64,000 nucleotides of DNA from Prorocentrum cordatum (lineage: Eukaryota > Sar > Dinophyceae > Prorocentrales > Prorocentraceae): NCBI GenBank assembly GCA_963575745.1, contig CAUYUJ010016371.1, positions 616,726 to 680,725 on the forward strand, written 5' to 3'. Positions 1 to 10,744 of the stretch are shown piece after piece. Made by a program: the position numbers and the translations under genes. Position 1 is the stretch's first letter, and every line of letters starts with the position of its first letter. Below the pieces are notes generated by a model that had not been told where the DNA came from, searched no databases, and worked only from the letters and a program-made list of their open reading frames with translations.

Positions 1-69
1 CGCTGTTGCCGTCGAGATCATTTACACGTACCAGATAGCGTCAGGCGGCGCGCGCCCCGACAGCAGGAG

Positions 70-290
70 TTGGTAAACCGAGACGTGACGTACACGGTAA
101 ATTCGCATCGAGATGGCGTCGGCGTTGGTCTCTTACACCCCGCGGATCGTTTAACCTTGAACGATCACGGCTTTCCGACAGGGCAGATCGTTCGCTACCG
201 GCCGAATCTGGGCCACTGGCGTCGTTCAACCTTGAACGCCCGCACGCAGGTCACAACCGCGGCAACGCGGCGCGAACCTACCGTACTTTC
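70..290 (+). repeat. Solo copy of the hairpin-rich module of the giant foldback element
   Basis: This ~200-bp block aligns by eye with 55610-55802 (same orientation) and with 51458-51652 (reverse complement), the matching modules of the two arms of the inverted repeat at 48.7-58.8 kb. Shared landmarks, in order, are GGCGTTGGT, a CGGATCGTT...CCTTGAACGATC hairpin, AGATCGTT, GAATCTGGGC, a second TTCAACCTTGAACGCC hairpin and GCGCGAACCTACC. It is more diverged than the two arm copies are from each other. Whether it marks another, mostly lost foldback element to the left of the window cannot be decided here. Confidence 0.7.
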
Positions 291-394
291 CTCTCTCCCC
301 TGCCCGCAGCCGTCGCACTACCATAAGGACCGCTGCGTGGACTGCCACTGCTACGGCTACTCGGCGGCACGCTCGGCGGGGAAGTGAGAGGGGG

Positions 395-560
395 TAAGCC
401 TTCTCAAAAGGCGGCTGGGCTTCTCAGAAGCCATCTGGCCTTCTGAGAAGTTGTCTGTGGCTCCCGGGAAGGTTTCGAAAACTCTCCAGAAGGCCAGAGG
501 CCCTCTGAGCCTTCTGAGAAGGCCCGCCCCCTCTGCACTCCACCCCAGAGTCGCCGCCGA
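395..560. repeat. CTTCTGAGAAGGC dyad-rich dispersed repeat, copy 1
   Basis: Short GCCTTCTGAGAAGGC-like dyads recur here (for example GGCCTTCTGAGAAG near 438). A related block lies at about 8000-8150, with the shared order: CTTCTCAGAAGCC-type dyads, a region ending in GAGGCC..CTGAG, AAGGCCCGCC, then a CTCGCCGCCGA motif. No coding function is apparent. Confidence 0.5.
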
Positions 561-1290
561 GCTGCTGCTCCCCCCGCGCGGACGCTCCGAAGAGAGGGGA
601 AATCACGCCGCAGCGCGACCTTGGCGAGCGCCCTGCCTCATTGCACACTTCCCACGCTCTCAAACAGCACCCATGCTTGAGAAGGTCCACCCCTTTGCAT
701 TCCCCCGAACTCGCCATCGCTCGGACGTCCATTCCCCGTGCATGTTTCGGTGTCGTGCGTCTATTTTTCGCAAAATGACCCAGGATGTTTCTCGATGGCC
801 CTCCCCGAAGGAAAAATGCCAAGCCAAAGGCTCTGCTCGGAGAGCCTGCACCCTGGCAGGCCACGCCCGAGCGGCGCCCCCGCCTCACACTCTCAATCGC
901 GGCCGCGGGAACGCGGCCGGCCCCATCGAGCCGCAGACTCCCGCAGTTCCTTGGCCCCTCCCCTCCTCCCCGTCCTCCTCGAAAAGGGCCCAGAGAACAC
1001 CAAAAACACAGGATCAGAATACAGGACGCCCCATACTTTCTCAAATGTTATGTTTTCTCGCCTCCCCCATCCATCGCATCGCCTCTTCCCGCCTTTCCTC
1101 GAACCTTCCATCCCCCGCTCCCCCATGTGTGGCATTCAGTCGCTTCCGCCTCTTCGACTGGCCACGCGCGCGCCAAGGCAGCGTGCTCACCCAGCGCCGA
1201 GCCGGAGCAGCCAGAGAGTGCTCCGGTGACGAATTAGTGCGGCGCGGCGGAGCAAGCGGAGTGGGAAGGGGGCGAAAGGGGGCCAGATGC
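560..1290. other. No recognisable gene
   Basis: GC-rich sequence. Several overlapping open frames exist on both strands, but they are Arg/Pro/Ser-rich and show no recognisable domain. Nothing can be assigned. Confidence 0.4.
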
Positions 1291-1400
1291 GGGTGGGGTG
1301 GGGGGGCAGGGTGAGGGAGAAAGGGGGGAGGGAGGGGGAGGGGGAGGGAAGAGGGCGGGGAGGGAATACAGAGGGGGAAGGCATGGGAGGAGAAATCGGA
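1290..1400. repeat. G-rich purine tract
   Basis: Runs of GGGG and GGGAGG dominate this stretch (for example around 1299-1345). It is low complexity and has several G-runs that could form a quadruplex on the plus strand. Confidence 0.7.
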
Positions 1401-1956
1401 ATGGAACAACGGAAGCGAGGGAGCGATGGGAAAGAAGGGGACCTCTTCGCAAGCTTCCCAGGAAGCCCCGATTGCATTCGAAATCTTTGTCACTTTCCTT
1501 ATCCCTTCGCCACCTCCCTTCTCGTCCCTAGGGGTCGACGGAATGAAGAACGCACGACGGCGTAGAACTCCAAACAAGTTGGCCCACATCTGAAACCACA
1601 TGGAGTCAGAGGTCAGGGTATGATGATTTACGAACTTAGCAAATAGCATGGATTGAAGTTATACATATGTATGAAGACATGGCAAAGTGCGCGATGCAAA
1701 ATGCAGCGTGGCGAAATCAATCGGCACCAATGCACGCAAGTGCCCTGAGACGCCATCACGTTCGCCAGCGCACCTGGTGCCCTGGAGCACCCCAAGAGGA
1801 GGCCCCCAAGACGACCTCCGACGGCGTCAGACGGGCCAGGAATTCCCTAAGACAACCAAATAGGCCCGTTGGAGGCCTCCAAGATGCATCCAACAGGTCC
1901 CCAGGAAGCTCCCAGGAGGCCCCCAGAGTGCCCCCAGAAGCTCCCAAGATGCCCCC
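1400..1956. other. No recognisable gene; GAGGCCTCC-type repeats toward the end
   Basis: No supported gene. From about 1855 the sequence turns into short GGAGGC/CCAAGATG repeats of the kind seen again at 9.66 kb and 27.5 kb. Confidence 0.4.
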
Positions 1957-2013
1957 TCCTCCTCCTCCTCCTCCTGCTCCTGCTGCTGCTGCTCCTCCTC
2001 CTCCTCCCTCCAT
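1957..2013. repeat. CCT/GCT trinucleotide tract
   Basis: Uninterrupted CCT repeats pass into GCT and back into CCT. The tract sits immediately before module A of the composite dispersed element, as at 35.9 and 44.1 kb. Confidence 0.85.
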
Positions 2014-2035
2014 TGCAATTCCTTTGAAAATAGCT

Positions 2036-2215
2036 TACCCCTGTCGCACCCCGACGCCTGTTTTTCGGGCGGGCCAGGCGTTTCGCCTGAGAATTCCTCA
2101 TTGCTATATGACACTGGAACTTAGAAAGTGGCAACAAGTTCACGGATTGAGGGCGGGTGGTTTTCAAAATGCGGCCCTCACCTTAGCGCCGCGCGCACTT
2201 GTGTTAAATTATCCT
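2036..2215 (+). repeat. Composite dispersed element, modules A and B (copy 1)
   Basis: Module A begins TGTCGCACCCCGA, contains GGCGGGCC, and ends in GTTTCGCCTGAGA..TCCTC. Module B begins CACGGATTGAGGGCGGG and continues through TTTTCAAAATG and CTTAGCGCCGCGC. The same order recurs at 34.37, 35.98 and 44.18 kb, each time after a CCT-rich tract. Open frames cross it, but conservation is at the DNA level and between copies, which suggests a non-coding mobile or satellite-derived unit. Confidence 0.75.
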
Positions 2216-2261
2216 GGCGAAGGACCCAACCATATGCAATTGTGAATACTGCAATTGTGAA

Positions 2262-4043
2262 TATCTTCTCGGTGGAGCCCCCTACGGGGCCACGAAACGT
2301 ACGAGGGGTGTGCCGAAATGGGTGTGCGGGACGCATGCGGGCACACCCACTGGGGCCTTCGGTGGAGCTCCCTATGGGGCCACGAAACGTGTGAGGGGTG
2401 TGCCGAAATGGGTGTGCGGGACGCATGCGGGCACACCCACTGGGACCTTCGGCGGAGCTCCCTATGGGGCCACGGAACGCGTGAGGGGCGTGCCGAAATG
2501 GGTGTGGCTGACGCATGCGGGCGCGGGCACTGGGGCCTTCGGCGGAGCTCCCTATGGGGCCACGAAACGTGTGAGGGGTGTGCCGAATGGGTGTGGCTGA
2601 CGCATGCGGGCGCGGGCACTGGGGCCTTCGGTGGAGCTCCCTATGGAGCCACGAAACGTGTGAGGGGTGTGCCGAAATGGGTGTGGGTGACGCATGCGGG
2701 CGCGGGCACTGGGGCCTTCGGTGGAGCTCCCTATGGAGCCACGAAACGTGTGAGGGGTGTGCCGAAATGGGTGTGGGTGACGCATGCGGGCGCGGGCACT
2801 GGGGCCTTCGGTGGAGCTCCCTATGGAGCCACGAAACGTGTGAGGGGTGTGCCGAAATGGGTGTGGGTGACGCATGCGGGCGCGGGCACTGGGGCCTTCG
2901 GTGGAGCTCCCTATGGAGCCACGAAACGTGTGAGGGGTGTGCCGAAATGGGTGTGGGTGACGCATGCGGGCGCGGGCACTGGGGCCTTCGGTGGAGCTCC
3001 CTATGGAGCCACGAAACGTGTGAGGGGTGTGCCGAAATGGGTGTGGGTGACGCATGCGGGCGCGGGCACTGGGGCCTTCGGTGGAGCTCCCTATGGAGCC
3101 ACGAAACGTGTGAGGGGTGTGCCGAAACGAAACTATGGAGCCACGAACGGGAGTGCCGAAATGGGTGTGGGTGACGCATGCGGCGCGGGCACTGGGGCCT
3201 TCGGTGGAGCTCCCTATGGAGCCCGAAACGTGTGAGGGGTGTGCCGAAATGGGTGTGGGGGACGCATGCGGCCGCGGGCACTGGGGCCTTCGGTGGAGCT
3301 CCCTATGGAGCCACGAAACGTGTGAGGGGTGTGCCGAAATGGGTGTGGGGGACGCATGCGGCCGCGGGCACTGGGGCCTTCGGTGGAGCTCCCTATGGAG
3401 CCACGAAACGTGTGAGGGGTGTGCCGAAATGGGTGTGGGGGACGCATGCGGCCGCGGGCACTGGGGCCTTCGGTGGAGCTCCCTATGGAGCCACGAAACG
3501 TGTGAGGGGTGTGCCGAAATGGGTGTGGGGGACGCATGCGGCCGCGGGCACTGGGGCCTTCGGTGGAGCTCCCTATGGAGCCACGAAACGTGTGAGGGGT
3601 GTGCCGAAATGGGTGTGGGTGACGCATGCGGCCGCGGGCACTGGGGCCTTCGGTGGAGCTCCCTATGGAGCCACGAAGCGTGTGAGGGGTGTGCCGAAAT
3701 GGGTGTGGGTGACGCATGCGGGCGCGGGCACTGGGGCCTTCGGTGGAGCTCCCTATGGAGCCACGAAACGTGTGAGGGGTGTGCCGAAATGGGTGTGGGG
3801 GACGCATGCGGCCGCGGGCACTGGGGCCTTCGGTGGAGCTCCCTATGGAGCCACGAAACGTGTGAGGGGTGTGCCGAAATGGGTGTGGGTGACGCATGCG
3901 GGCGCGGGCACTGGGGCCTTCGGTGGAGCTCCCTATGGAGCCACGAAACGTGTGAGGGGTGTGCCAAAATGGGTGTGGCTGACGCATGCGGGCGCGGGCA
4001 CTGGGGCCTTCGGTGGAGCTCCCTATGGGGCCACGAAATGGTG
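2262..4043 (+). repeat. 90-bp minisatellite, about 19-20 copies
   Basis: The unit starts GGTGGAGCTCCCTATGGAGC and runs through ACGAAACGTGTGAGGGG, GCCGAAATGGGTGTGG and GACGCATGCGG. The phrase CTATGGAGCC recurs every 90 bases (2641, 2731, 2821). Each unit carries two short palindromes, GGAGCTCC and CGCATGCG. One unit near 3120-3190 is rearranged. Because 90 is 30 codons, open frames run through the array on both strands. These are consequences of the period and not evidence of a protein. Confidence 0.97.
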
Positions 4044-4051
4044 TACTGGGT

Positions 4052-4262
4052 GGGTGAAGAGGAGAGGAGGAGAGGAGAGGAGGAGAGGAGAGGAGAGGAG
4101 AGAAGAGGAGAGGAGAGGAGAGGAGAGGAGAGGAATGATGATGGTAATGATGATGATAATGATGATGATGATGACGACGATGATGATGATGATGATGATG
4201 ATGATGACGATGAGGATGATAGGAGGGGAGAGGAGGCGGAGGAGGAGAGGAGGAAGGAGACG
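4052..4262. repeat. GGAGA purine tract followed by GAT tract
   Basis: A GAGAGGAGAGG run (about 4052-4135) passes into a GATGATGAT run (about 4136-4220) and then purine-rich sequence. It abuts the end of the 90-bp minisatellite. Confidence 0.9.
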
Positions 4263-4304
4263 CGGGGCACCGTCTCTTCAAAACGAGGACCCAACACCAC
4301 AGGA

Positions 4305-4400
4305 TGGTTGGGAAATATTGTAAGAATTTCACGGCTTGAGGGCGGACCGTTTTCAAAATGTGGCTGCGCGCTTAGCGCCGCGCACTTTCGTTCTAATTAT
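4305..4400 (+). repeat. Module B of the composite element, solo copy
   Basis: Reads TTTCACGGCTTGAGGGCGGA, then CGTTTTCAAAATGTGGCT and CTTAGCGCCGCGCAC, matching module B elsewhere. No module A, C or D is visible next to it. Confidence 0.7.
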
Positions 4401-4499
4401 AGCCGGAGTGCAGTATCCCCAAACAGGGTTTTTAGACCCACTGCGGTTTCCAAGGTCGATTGCGTGCCCGCCTAGTGCGGGCTGGCATGACATGTTAAA

Positions 4500-5945
4500 A
4501 CATGCCTCCTCCTCCTCCTCCTCCTCCTCGTCCACCTCCTCTTCATCCCGAAAGGCATCTCGGAACCCAGAGTTGCGAGGATGTCTCCAGCGTAACGGGC
4601 TGGACCACCTCGCGCGCGGCATTTCGGACCCCAGAGTTGCGACGATGTCTCGGGCGAAATGTGCTGCGAGGAAGTCTCAGGCGAAACGGGCCGGACCACC
4701 TCGAGCGCGGCGTCTCAGAGCTCCGAGTTGCGGGGGCCTCCTGGTGCCTCCTGGGGCCTCCTGGGGACCTCCTGGGGCTTCCTCCCGGGCCTCCTGTGGC
4801 CTCCTGAACTCCACCTGAGGTTTCCTGAAGCATCTTGGGGCTCCCAGGGGGGATATCTAACCTGTGGCCGTTTGGGCCTCTCCAAATACAGGGGGCCACA
4901 GGAGCAGGAAAAATCAACGAATCGACACCGGATGTGTATTAACTTGACACGTTCTGATAGAGGGCCTCCTGGGGCCTCCTGGGAGCCTCCTGGGAATCTC
5001 CTGCGGACCCCTGGGGCCTGTCCTGGGCGTCCTGCGGCCTCCTGAAGCTCTCTGGGACCTCCCCCTCCTCCTGCCTGCTCCCTCATGCACATCATCCGCC
5101 TCCTCCTTCTCCCTTCCATCTCCTCCTCCTCCTCCTCCTCCTCCTCCTCCTCCTCCACCTCCTCTTCATCGCGAACGGCATTTCGGAGCCTAGAGTTGCG
5201 AGGATGTCTCCAGCGTAACGGGCTGGACCACCTCGCGCGCGGCATCTCGGACCCCAGAGTTGCGACGATGTCTCGGGCGAAACGTGCTGCGAGGAAGTCT
5301 CAGGCGAAACGGGCCGGACCACCTCGAGCGCGGCGTCTCAGAGCTCCGAGTTGCGGGGGCCTCCTGGTGCCTCCTGGGGCCTCCTGGGGACCTCCTGGAG
5401 CTTCCTCCTGGGCCTCCTGTGGCCTCGTGAACTCCACCTGGGGTTTCCTGAAGCCTCTTGGGGCTCCCAGGGGGGATATCTAACCTGTGGCCGTTTGGGC
5501 CTCTCCAAATGGAGGGGGGGGGGGCACAAGAGCAGGAAAAATCAACGAATCGACACCGGATGTGTATTTACTTGACACGTTCTGATAAGCGGCCTCTTGG
5601 GGCCTCCTGGGAGCCTCCTGGGAATCTCCTGGAGACCCCTGGGGCCTGTCCTCCTGAACTCCACCTGAGGTTTCCTGAAGCATCTTGGGGCTCCCAGGGG
5701 GGATATCTAACCTGTGGCCGCTTGGGCCTCTCCAAATGGAGGGGGGGGCACAAGAGCAGGACAAATCAACGAATCGACACCGGATGTGTATTAACTTGAC
5801 ACGTTCTGATAGAGGGCCTCCTGGGGCCTCCTGGGAATCTCCTGGGGGCCCCTGGGGCCTGTCCTGGGCGTCCTGCGGCCTCCTGGACCTCTCTGGGGCC
5901 TCCTGAGGCTCGCAGGGTCCCATGGAGGATATGTAACATGTGGCC
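4500..5945 (+). repeat. Higher-order repeat of about 620 bp: two full copies plus a partial third
   Basis: Each full copy has a CCT tract, three 64-bp-type units ending GGGCCGGACCACC, a GGGGCCTCCT run, a GATATCTAACCTGTGGCCG block and a CAACGAATCGACACCGGATG block. The landmark CGTAACGGGCTGGACC lies at 4591 and 5214, giving an offset of about 623. The block starting ACTCCACCTG recurs at about 4809, 5430 and 5658, so the third copy keeps only the 3' part. No coding potential is supported. Confidence 0.9.
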
Positions 5946-5954
5946 TTCTGGGCC

Positions 5955-6495
5955 CCCAGGCTGGACCACCTCTTGCGCAGCATCTGAGAGCTCAGAGTTG
6001 CGAGAATATCTTGTGCGAAACAGGCCGGACCACCTTGCGCACGGCATCTCAGATCTCAGAGTTGCAAGGATTTCTCAGGCGAGACGGGCCGGACCACCTC
6101 GCGCAGGGCATCTCAGAGCTCAGAAGTTCGAGGATGTCTCAGGCGAAACGGGCCGGACCACCTCGCGCGCGGCATCGGGGAGATCAGAGTTTCGAGGATG
6201 TCTCAGGCGAAACGGGCCGGACCACCTCGCGCGAGGCATCTTGGAGCTCAGAGTTGCGAGGATGTCTCAGGCGAAACGGCCCGGACCACCTCTCGCGCGG
6301 CATCTGGGAGCTCAGAGTTTCGAGGATGTCTCAAGCGAAACGGCCCGGACCACCTCTCGCGCGGCCTCTCAGAGCTCAGATTTAGGAGGATGTCTCAGGC
6401 GAAACGCTCAATCCCGGACAACTCAGAAACGAGAGTTGTGAGGATGTCTCAGGCGAAACGGGCCGGACCACCACATTTGTTTGAGGATGTCTCTG
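5955..6495 (+). repeat. 64-bp minisatellite, about 8 copies
   Basis: GAGGATGTCTCAGGCGAAAC followed by GGGCCGGACCACCTCGCGC recurs with a 64-base step (6129, 6193, 6257, 6321, 6385), with diverged units at both ends. The same unit is embedded three at a time in the preceding ~620-bp repeat. Confidence 0.93.
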
Positions 6496-6559
6496 CTTAG
6501 CTTTCCCTCGGCCGGAATTAGCTTCTATCACAACAGCACCCCGTTCAGCAAGCTGTTTG

Positions 6560-7085
6560 GGGAAAAAGGTGCACAGAGTTTCGCGGATTGAGGGCAGGTC
6601 GTTTTCAAAATGTGGCTCTCGCCTTAGCGACCTTAGCGCCGCGCACATCCGTTGTAACAAATTGCAAGAGTTTCACGGACTGAGTGCGGTTCCTGTTCAA
6701 CATGTGGCTCTCACCTTAGCGCCGCGCACGTTCATTTCAAACATGTGCAAGAGGTTCACGGCTTCCCATGACCAGCGTACCAGAAATGGTGATCTGGAAA
6801 GATTCAGGATTATGAGGGTGTCAAATTGGTTGAATCGCGGTTTTGAAGTCCCAAGAATGACGTTCTGGCGCGATCCATGATCATCTAAACGCAACAGCCA
6901 GCTTGATCCGTGGCGTTGGAAACCCGCGTGTTGGCATGCTCCAGGGTCTTCAAACGGTGTCTCCCAACGAGGGAATTCCTTCAGTGGAAATGAACCGCTG
7001 TAGGGGCAAATGAAGAGGAAACTTGGAGGGAGGGTGTATTCCAATATAGTTGGTGACTCTTGGGTTTACATTGGCCCTCCTCCTC
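6560..7085 (+). repeat. Composite dispersed element, modules B, C and D (copy 2)
   Basis: Two full module B units start near 6581 and 6673, and a truncated third starts at about 6751. Module C (TGACGTTCTGGCGCGATCC, then ACGCAACAGCCAGCTTGATC) and module D (TCCCAACGAGGGAATTCC, AACTTGGAGGGAGGGTGTA, GACTCTTGGGTTTACATTGG) follow, and it ends in CCTCCTCCT. The order matches 35.98-36.61 and 44.18-44.84 kb. Confidence 0.85.
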
Positions 7086-7089
7086 CTGA

Positions 7090-7250
7090 CCTTTCCCGCC
7101 ATCCTCCCCGAAATGTTCCTCGAAGGGTTCCCACAACGGCTTGGGGAACACATGGCCCGATGGCTTGGCGGAGCTCTGGCCACAACGTTCGGCCACAAGG
7201 GCGATTCCAAAGGCAGGGGGACGGCGGTGATTCGCCGTAGGCGTCTTCGG
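7090..7250 (+). repeat. Module E, copy 1 (paired with 23520-23680)
   Basis: This ~160-bp block shares with 23520-23680 the order CGCCATCCTCCCC, CAACGGCT.GGGGAACA, TTGGC.GAGCTCT, GGGCGATTCCAAA and TCGCCGTAGGCGTCTTCG. In both places it directly follows CCT repeats. No coding function is apparent. Confidence 0.8.
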
Positions 7251-7284
7251 TACACATGCACATGATCACAACATCCCTACGTTT

Positions 7285-7480
7285 CCATCTGGATAAAGAG
7301 AGAAAGAGAGAATGAGAGAAAGAAAGAGGGAGAGAGGATAATGAACCAACAACAACAAAGCACAAAAACCAACACACACACACACACACACACCGACAAA
7401 AAACGAGGGAGGGAGAAGGAAAAGGGGGGAGAGACACAGAAAGGGATAGAGAAAGAGGAAAAGGGGGAAAGATCAAGAGG
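7285..7480. repeat. GA-rich tract with a CA dinucleotide run
   Basis: AGAGAGAAAG purine sequence flanks an ACACACAC run at about 7368-7393. Confidence 0.85.
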
Positions 7481-8000
7481 GGTGGAGTGGAAGCCAAAGC
7501 AAGACAGGGGTCATGAAGGGACAATGAGAAGACGCACGCGCCCGCAAGGAGGAAACAGCCGAGCCGGTGTCGGTTGACGCGCCCGGAATGGGGACGATAT
7601 CATTGGAGACGATGCCCAACAGTAGATGCTGCAATAAATTCGATCACCACCACTGATGAGTACCTTATCGCACTTGACTGGGCGCGGGGTCATTTCCGAC
7701 CCCCGTGGCTATACTTGTTCAAGCACCGACACAAAATTAAAGAGGGGAGCAGGAGAAGAGCGGTAGAGCTAAAGAAAAGAGGGTAGAGGAGGTACTGGGT
7801 CCCGGGAGATCCCAAAAGTCTCTGGACATCTCCTGAGGCCTCTGGAGGGCTCCACAAATCGAAAACAAAACACATAGAACGGAAGACCCAAATGCCGGAT
7901 GTCTCCGGAGACCAACAATGACCAAAAACCTCCCGCCGTGATGTTTCATTTCACGACAATGGGGTCTGGGTTTTCCCACAACGTCGGATCTCAGATCGGC
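7480..8000. other. No recognisable gene
   Basis: Mixed-composition DNA without a recognisable domain or repeat. Open frames are short. Confidence 0.4.
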
Positions 8001-8150
8001 GACAGTGCCTTCCCAGAAGCCCTCGCGCCTTCTGGATAGTTTCTTGTATCTTCGGGGAGGCTGTGAACCTTCTCAGACAGCCCGAGGCCTTCCGAGCATT
8101 CTGACAAGGCCCGCCACCACTCTTTCCCCCCAGGCTCGCCGCCGATGCGT
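8000..8150. repeat. CTTCTGAGAAGGC dyad-rich dispersed repeat, copy 2
   Basis: Partner of 395-560. GCCTTCCCAGAAGCC, GCGCCTTCTGG, ACCTTCTCAGAC and AAGGCCCGCC occur in the same order, followed by CTCGCCGCCGA. Confidence 0.5.
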
Positions 8151-9655
8151 CTTCCGCAGCGTCAAATCTCAGAGGACGAGGTGAAAAATCCCACTTCGAA
8201 TCGCTCCCATCCCGGACGCCTGCAGTCGAGGCGTGCTCGAGATTCGCCGCGGAAAGCCGCGCTGTGGCGCGATCTACGGACGCAGGGAGGTCACTCCGCG
8301 CGCGCCTGTGGTTGCATGGTGCCCCTCCTCCGAGTCCTTGTCGATGTCTCTTCCGCCTCCACCCCCTTTCTGCTCATGCGAAGCTGCTGGCCCGATCCGA
8401 CGACTCAGACCTTCGGCCATTCCAAGACGAGGTTTGGGCCGACATGCCGCTACAATCACCATTAATGTATCCTGTTCATGCCCCTGGTCCTCGTCGTTTT
8501 GTCGGCGCGCGCAAAGGGGCAGGAGGGGGAAGGCTTCTCCTTACATCTATGCACAAGGCCCGCGCCCTTCTAAGAATCCAGGGTGTTTCTAACAAGCCCT
8601 CCCCCATACCCCTCTCTGCGCGTGGCTGATCTTGGTCGTTGTCTTTTCCTCCACCTCCCCCTCCTGCTCCTGCTGGTGATCCCCCTCCTCCTCCTGCCCC
8701 CACCCCTGCTCCCGTTCCACATCTTCTACAGGGGCGCGCAACTTCGCTCATCGCGCTAGGCGAAGCGCGAATCACTTCGCGCCCTCGCGCCGCCCGCCAT
8801 GGGAGAAGAGACCAGACAAGACAAGACATCGCAATGGAGCTATGAATCGATAGTACGTCGTTCCATCGCTAAGCTTTGCGCGCTGCTTCGGCAGCTGGAC
8901 CTCGCTCGAATCGCAGGCGGCCAGGCAGGCCCCGCCCGCGCGGCCCTGTACCAGGCGGCAAACTCTCGGCCGGCGCACACCAGAGAGGGAGCGCCCAGCT
9001 TCGGGGACCGGCCTCAACCATCCACACCCTCTCGGACGAACATGATGGGACGAGCAGGGGCCCTGTCAGCCTGCTACTAAGAGGGCGGGGGACAGGAGGG
9101 GCAACGGAGTAAGTTGCGGGAGTAGATTTTCCAGGGTGCGATTTGGCTCTTGGCTTTCTTCCCTTCCCTCCCCTCCCCCGCGACCGCGACGACAACGACC
9201 CCTGAACGCGGCACGTTGGCACCTGAACCGTCTGCTGAAGCAAGTCCCTCGAAACTTCTCCACGCCGAATCCCACCAGCCCTTTGGGCGTGAGTGGTTTA
9301 GAGAGCCCGCTCTGTCCTCAACCACCCTTCTTCCTCTTCGGGGAGGGGTTTACCCCTCCCCCTACCCCCTCCCCCTGGGCCTGGAGAGGGCGCCCCGCGG
9401 GTGGTTGGAGGGGTCTTTTTCGACTCCTGGGAGGGCTAAAAAACGACGACCCTCACGAGGATTCTGGCCCCGGGGGGGGGAGGGAGTTTGGCGCCTCAGC
9501 TCGTCTTTGAAGCCAAAAACATTGATTTTACTAGGGTGTTGGCCTCACTTTGGCCTTCTGAGGGGGCCGCGTTCATCTTCCCTCATCGCAAAATCATTGA
9601 TTTTACAAAAGGTGTTGGGCAAATTTTGTCATTCTCAAGGGGCAGCGCTCATCTG
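8150..9655. other. No recognisable gene; short CCT tract at about 8645-8700
   Basis: GC-rich DNA with overlapping Pro/Arg/Ser-rich open frames on both strands and no identifiable domain. A short CCT/CTG-rich tract is the only clear structure. Confidence 0.4.
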
Positions 9656-9850
9656 CGCTTCTGAGGAGGTCGCAAGAGGCCTCAAGATGGCCCCAAGAGG
9701 CCCCCAGGAGGCTCCCAAGAGGCCTCCAAGAGGCCCCCAAGAGGCCCCAAGAGGCTCCAAGAGGCCCCCAAAAGGCCCCCAAGAGGCCCCCAAGAGGCCC
9801 CCAAGGGGCCCCAAGAGGCTCCAAGAGCCCCCAAGAGGCCCCACGAGGAG
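9656..9850. repeat. CAAGAGGCCCC short-unit minisatellite
   Basis: The motif CCAAGAGGCCCC repeats every 12-15 bases with variation. Related GAGGCCCC repeats appear at 27.5-29.2 kb and 33.8-34.15 kb. Confidence 0.85.
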
Positions 9851-10260
9851 CCCGAACGACTCACACCAGGACGAGAGACCCCAACGACTCACACCACGAG
9901 GAGCCCGAACGACTCACACCACAAGGAAGGGCCCGAACGACTCACACCAGGACGAGGCGCCCGAACGACTCACACCACGAGGAGCCCGAACGACTCACAC
10001 CACGACGCGGGCCCCGAACGACTCACACCACGAGGAGCCCGAACGAGTCACACCAGGAGGAGGGGCCCGAACGACTCACACCAGGATGAGGGGCCCGAAC
10101 AACTCACACCACGAGAAGCCCGAACGACTCACACCAGGACGAAGAGCCCGAACGACTCACACCACGAAGAGCCCGAACGACTCACACCAGGAAGAAGGGC
10201 CCGAACGACTCACACCAGGACGAGAAACCCCAAACGACTCAAATCACGAGGAGCGCTTTC
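9850..10260 (+). repeat. 25-30-bp GAACGACTCACACCA minisatellite, about 15 copies
   Basis: GAACGACTCACACCA is constant, followed by a variable spacer of the type GGACGAGGGCCC or CGAGGAGCCC. The spacer length gives a mixed 25-30-bp period. Confidence 0.93.
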
Positions 10261-10744
10261 TCTCCCTCCTCCTCCGCCTCGTCCTTCTCCCGCTCCCCCC
10301 ACAAGGAGGATGTACAAGGAGGCGGGAGGAACAAGGAACAGGGGAGATATGCGGGGCCAAGCGGACACACGCCTGAAAAACACGACTGTCGGCATGCTTC
10401 GCAAGAGTTGCTGCTGTGAGATGGGCTGGTGGGGATACGCGAAGCGTAAAGAATTAAGTGTTGCAAGAGAGCCGGGTCATCGAATGCAACATATCACTGG
10501 CAGCGTGCGACGGCGGGTGCGACAGTCCCCTGACACTCAAACTCCGTAATCGCTGCAGAGAGTCCACCGATGGTAAAACGTCACTCGGTCTCGCTCTCTG
10601 GTGCTCACCCATGTCAACAATTACTAAGGCTGGCACGTCATTCACATCTGGTATGTGTTTTGAGCTGCTAGAACTGGCACCAAGGCTTGACACTCTCGCA
10701 GCTGCAAGCAATCACTTGACCATGGCCCCAAAGTTCATGCTCAC

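Noticed and set aside
2262-4043. CRISPR-like array
   Set aside because: Units are tandem with no unique spacers, the period is 90 bases, and the genome appears eukaryotic.
2262-4300. Several-hundred-codon frames on both strands of the 90-bp array
   Set aside because: The period is a multiple of three, so stops are absent by construction. Copies vary without codon-position bias visible by eye.
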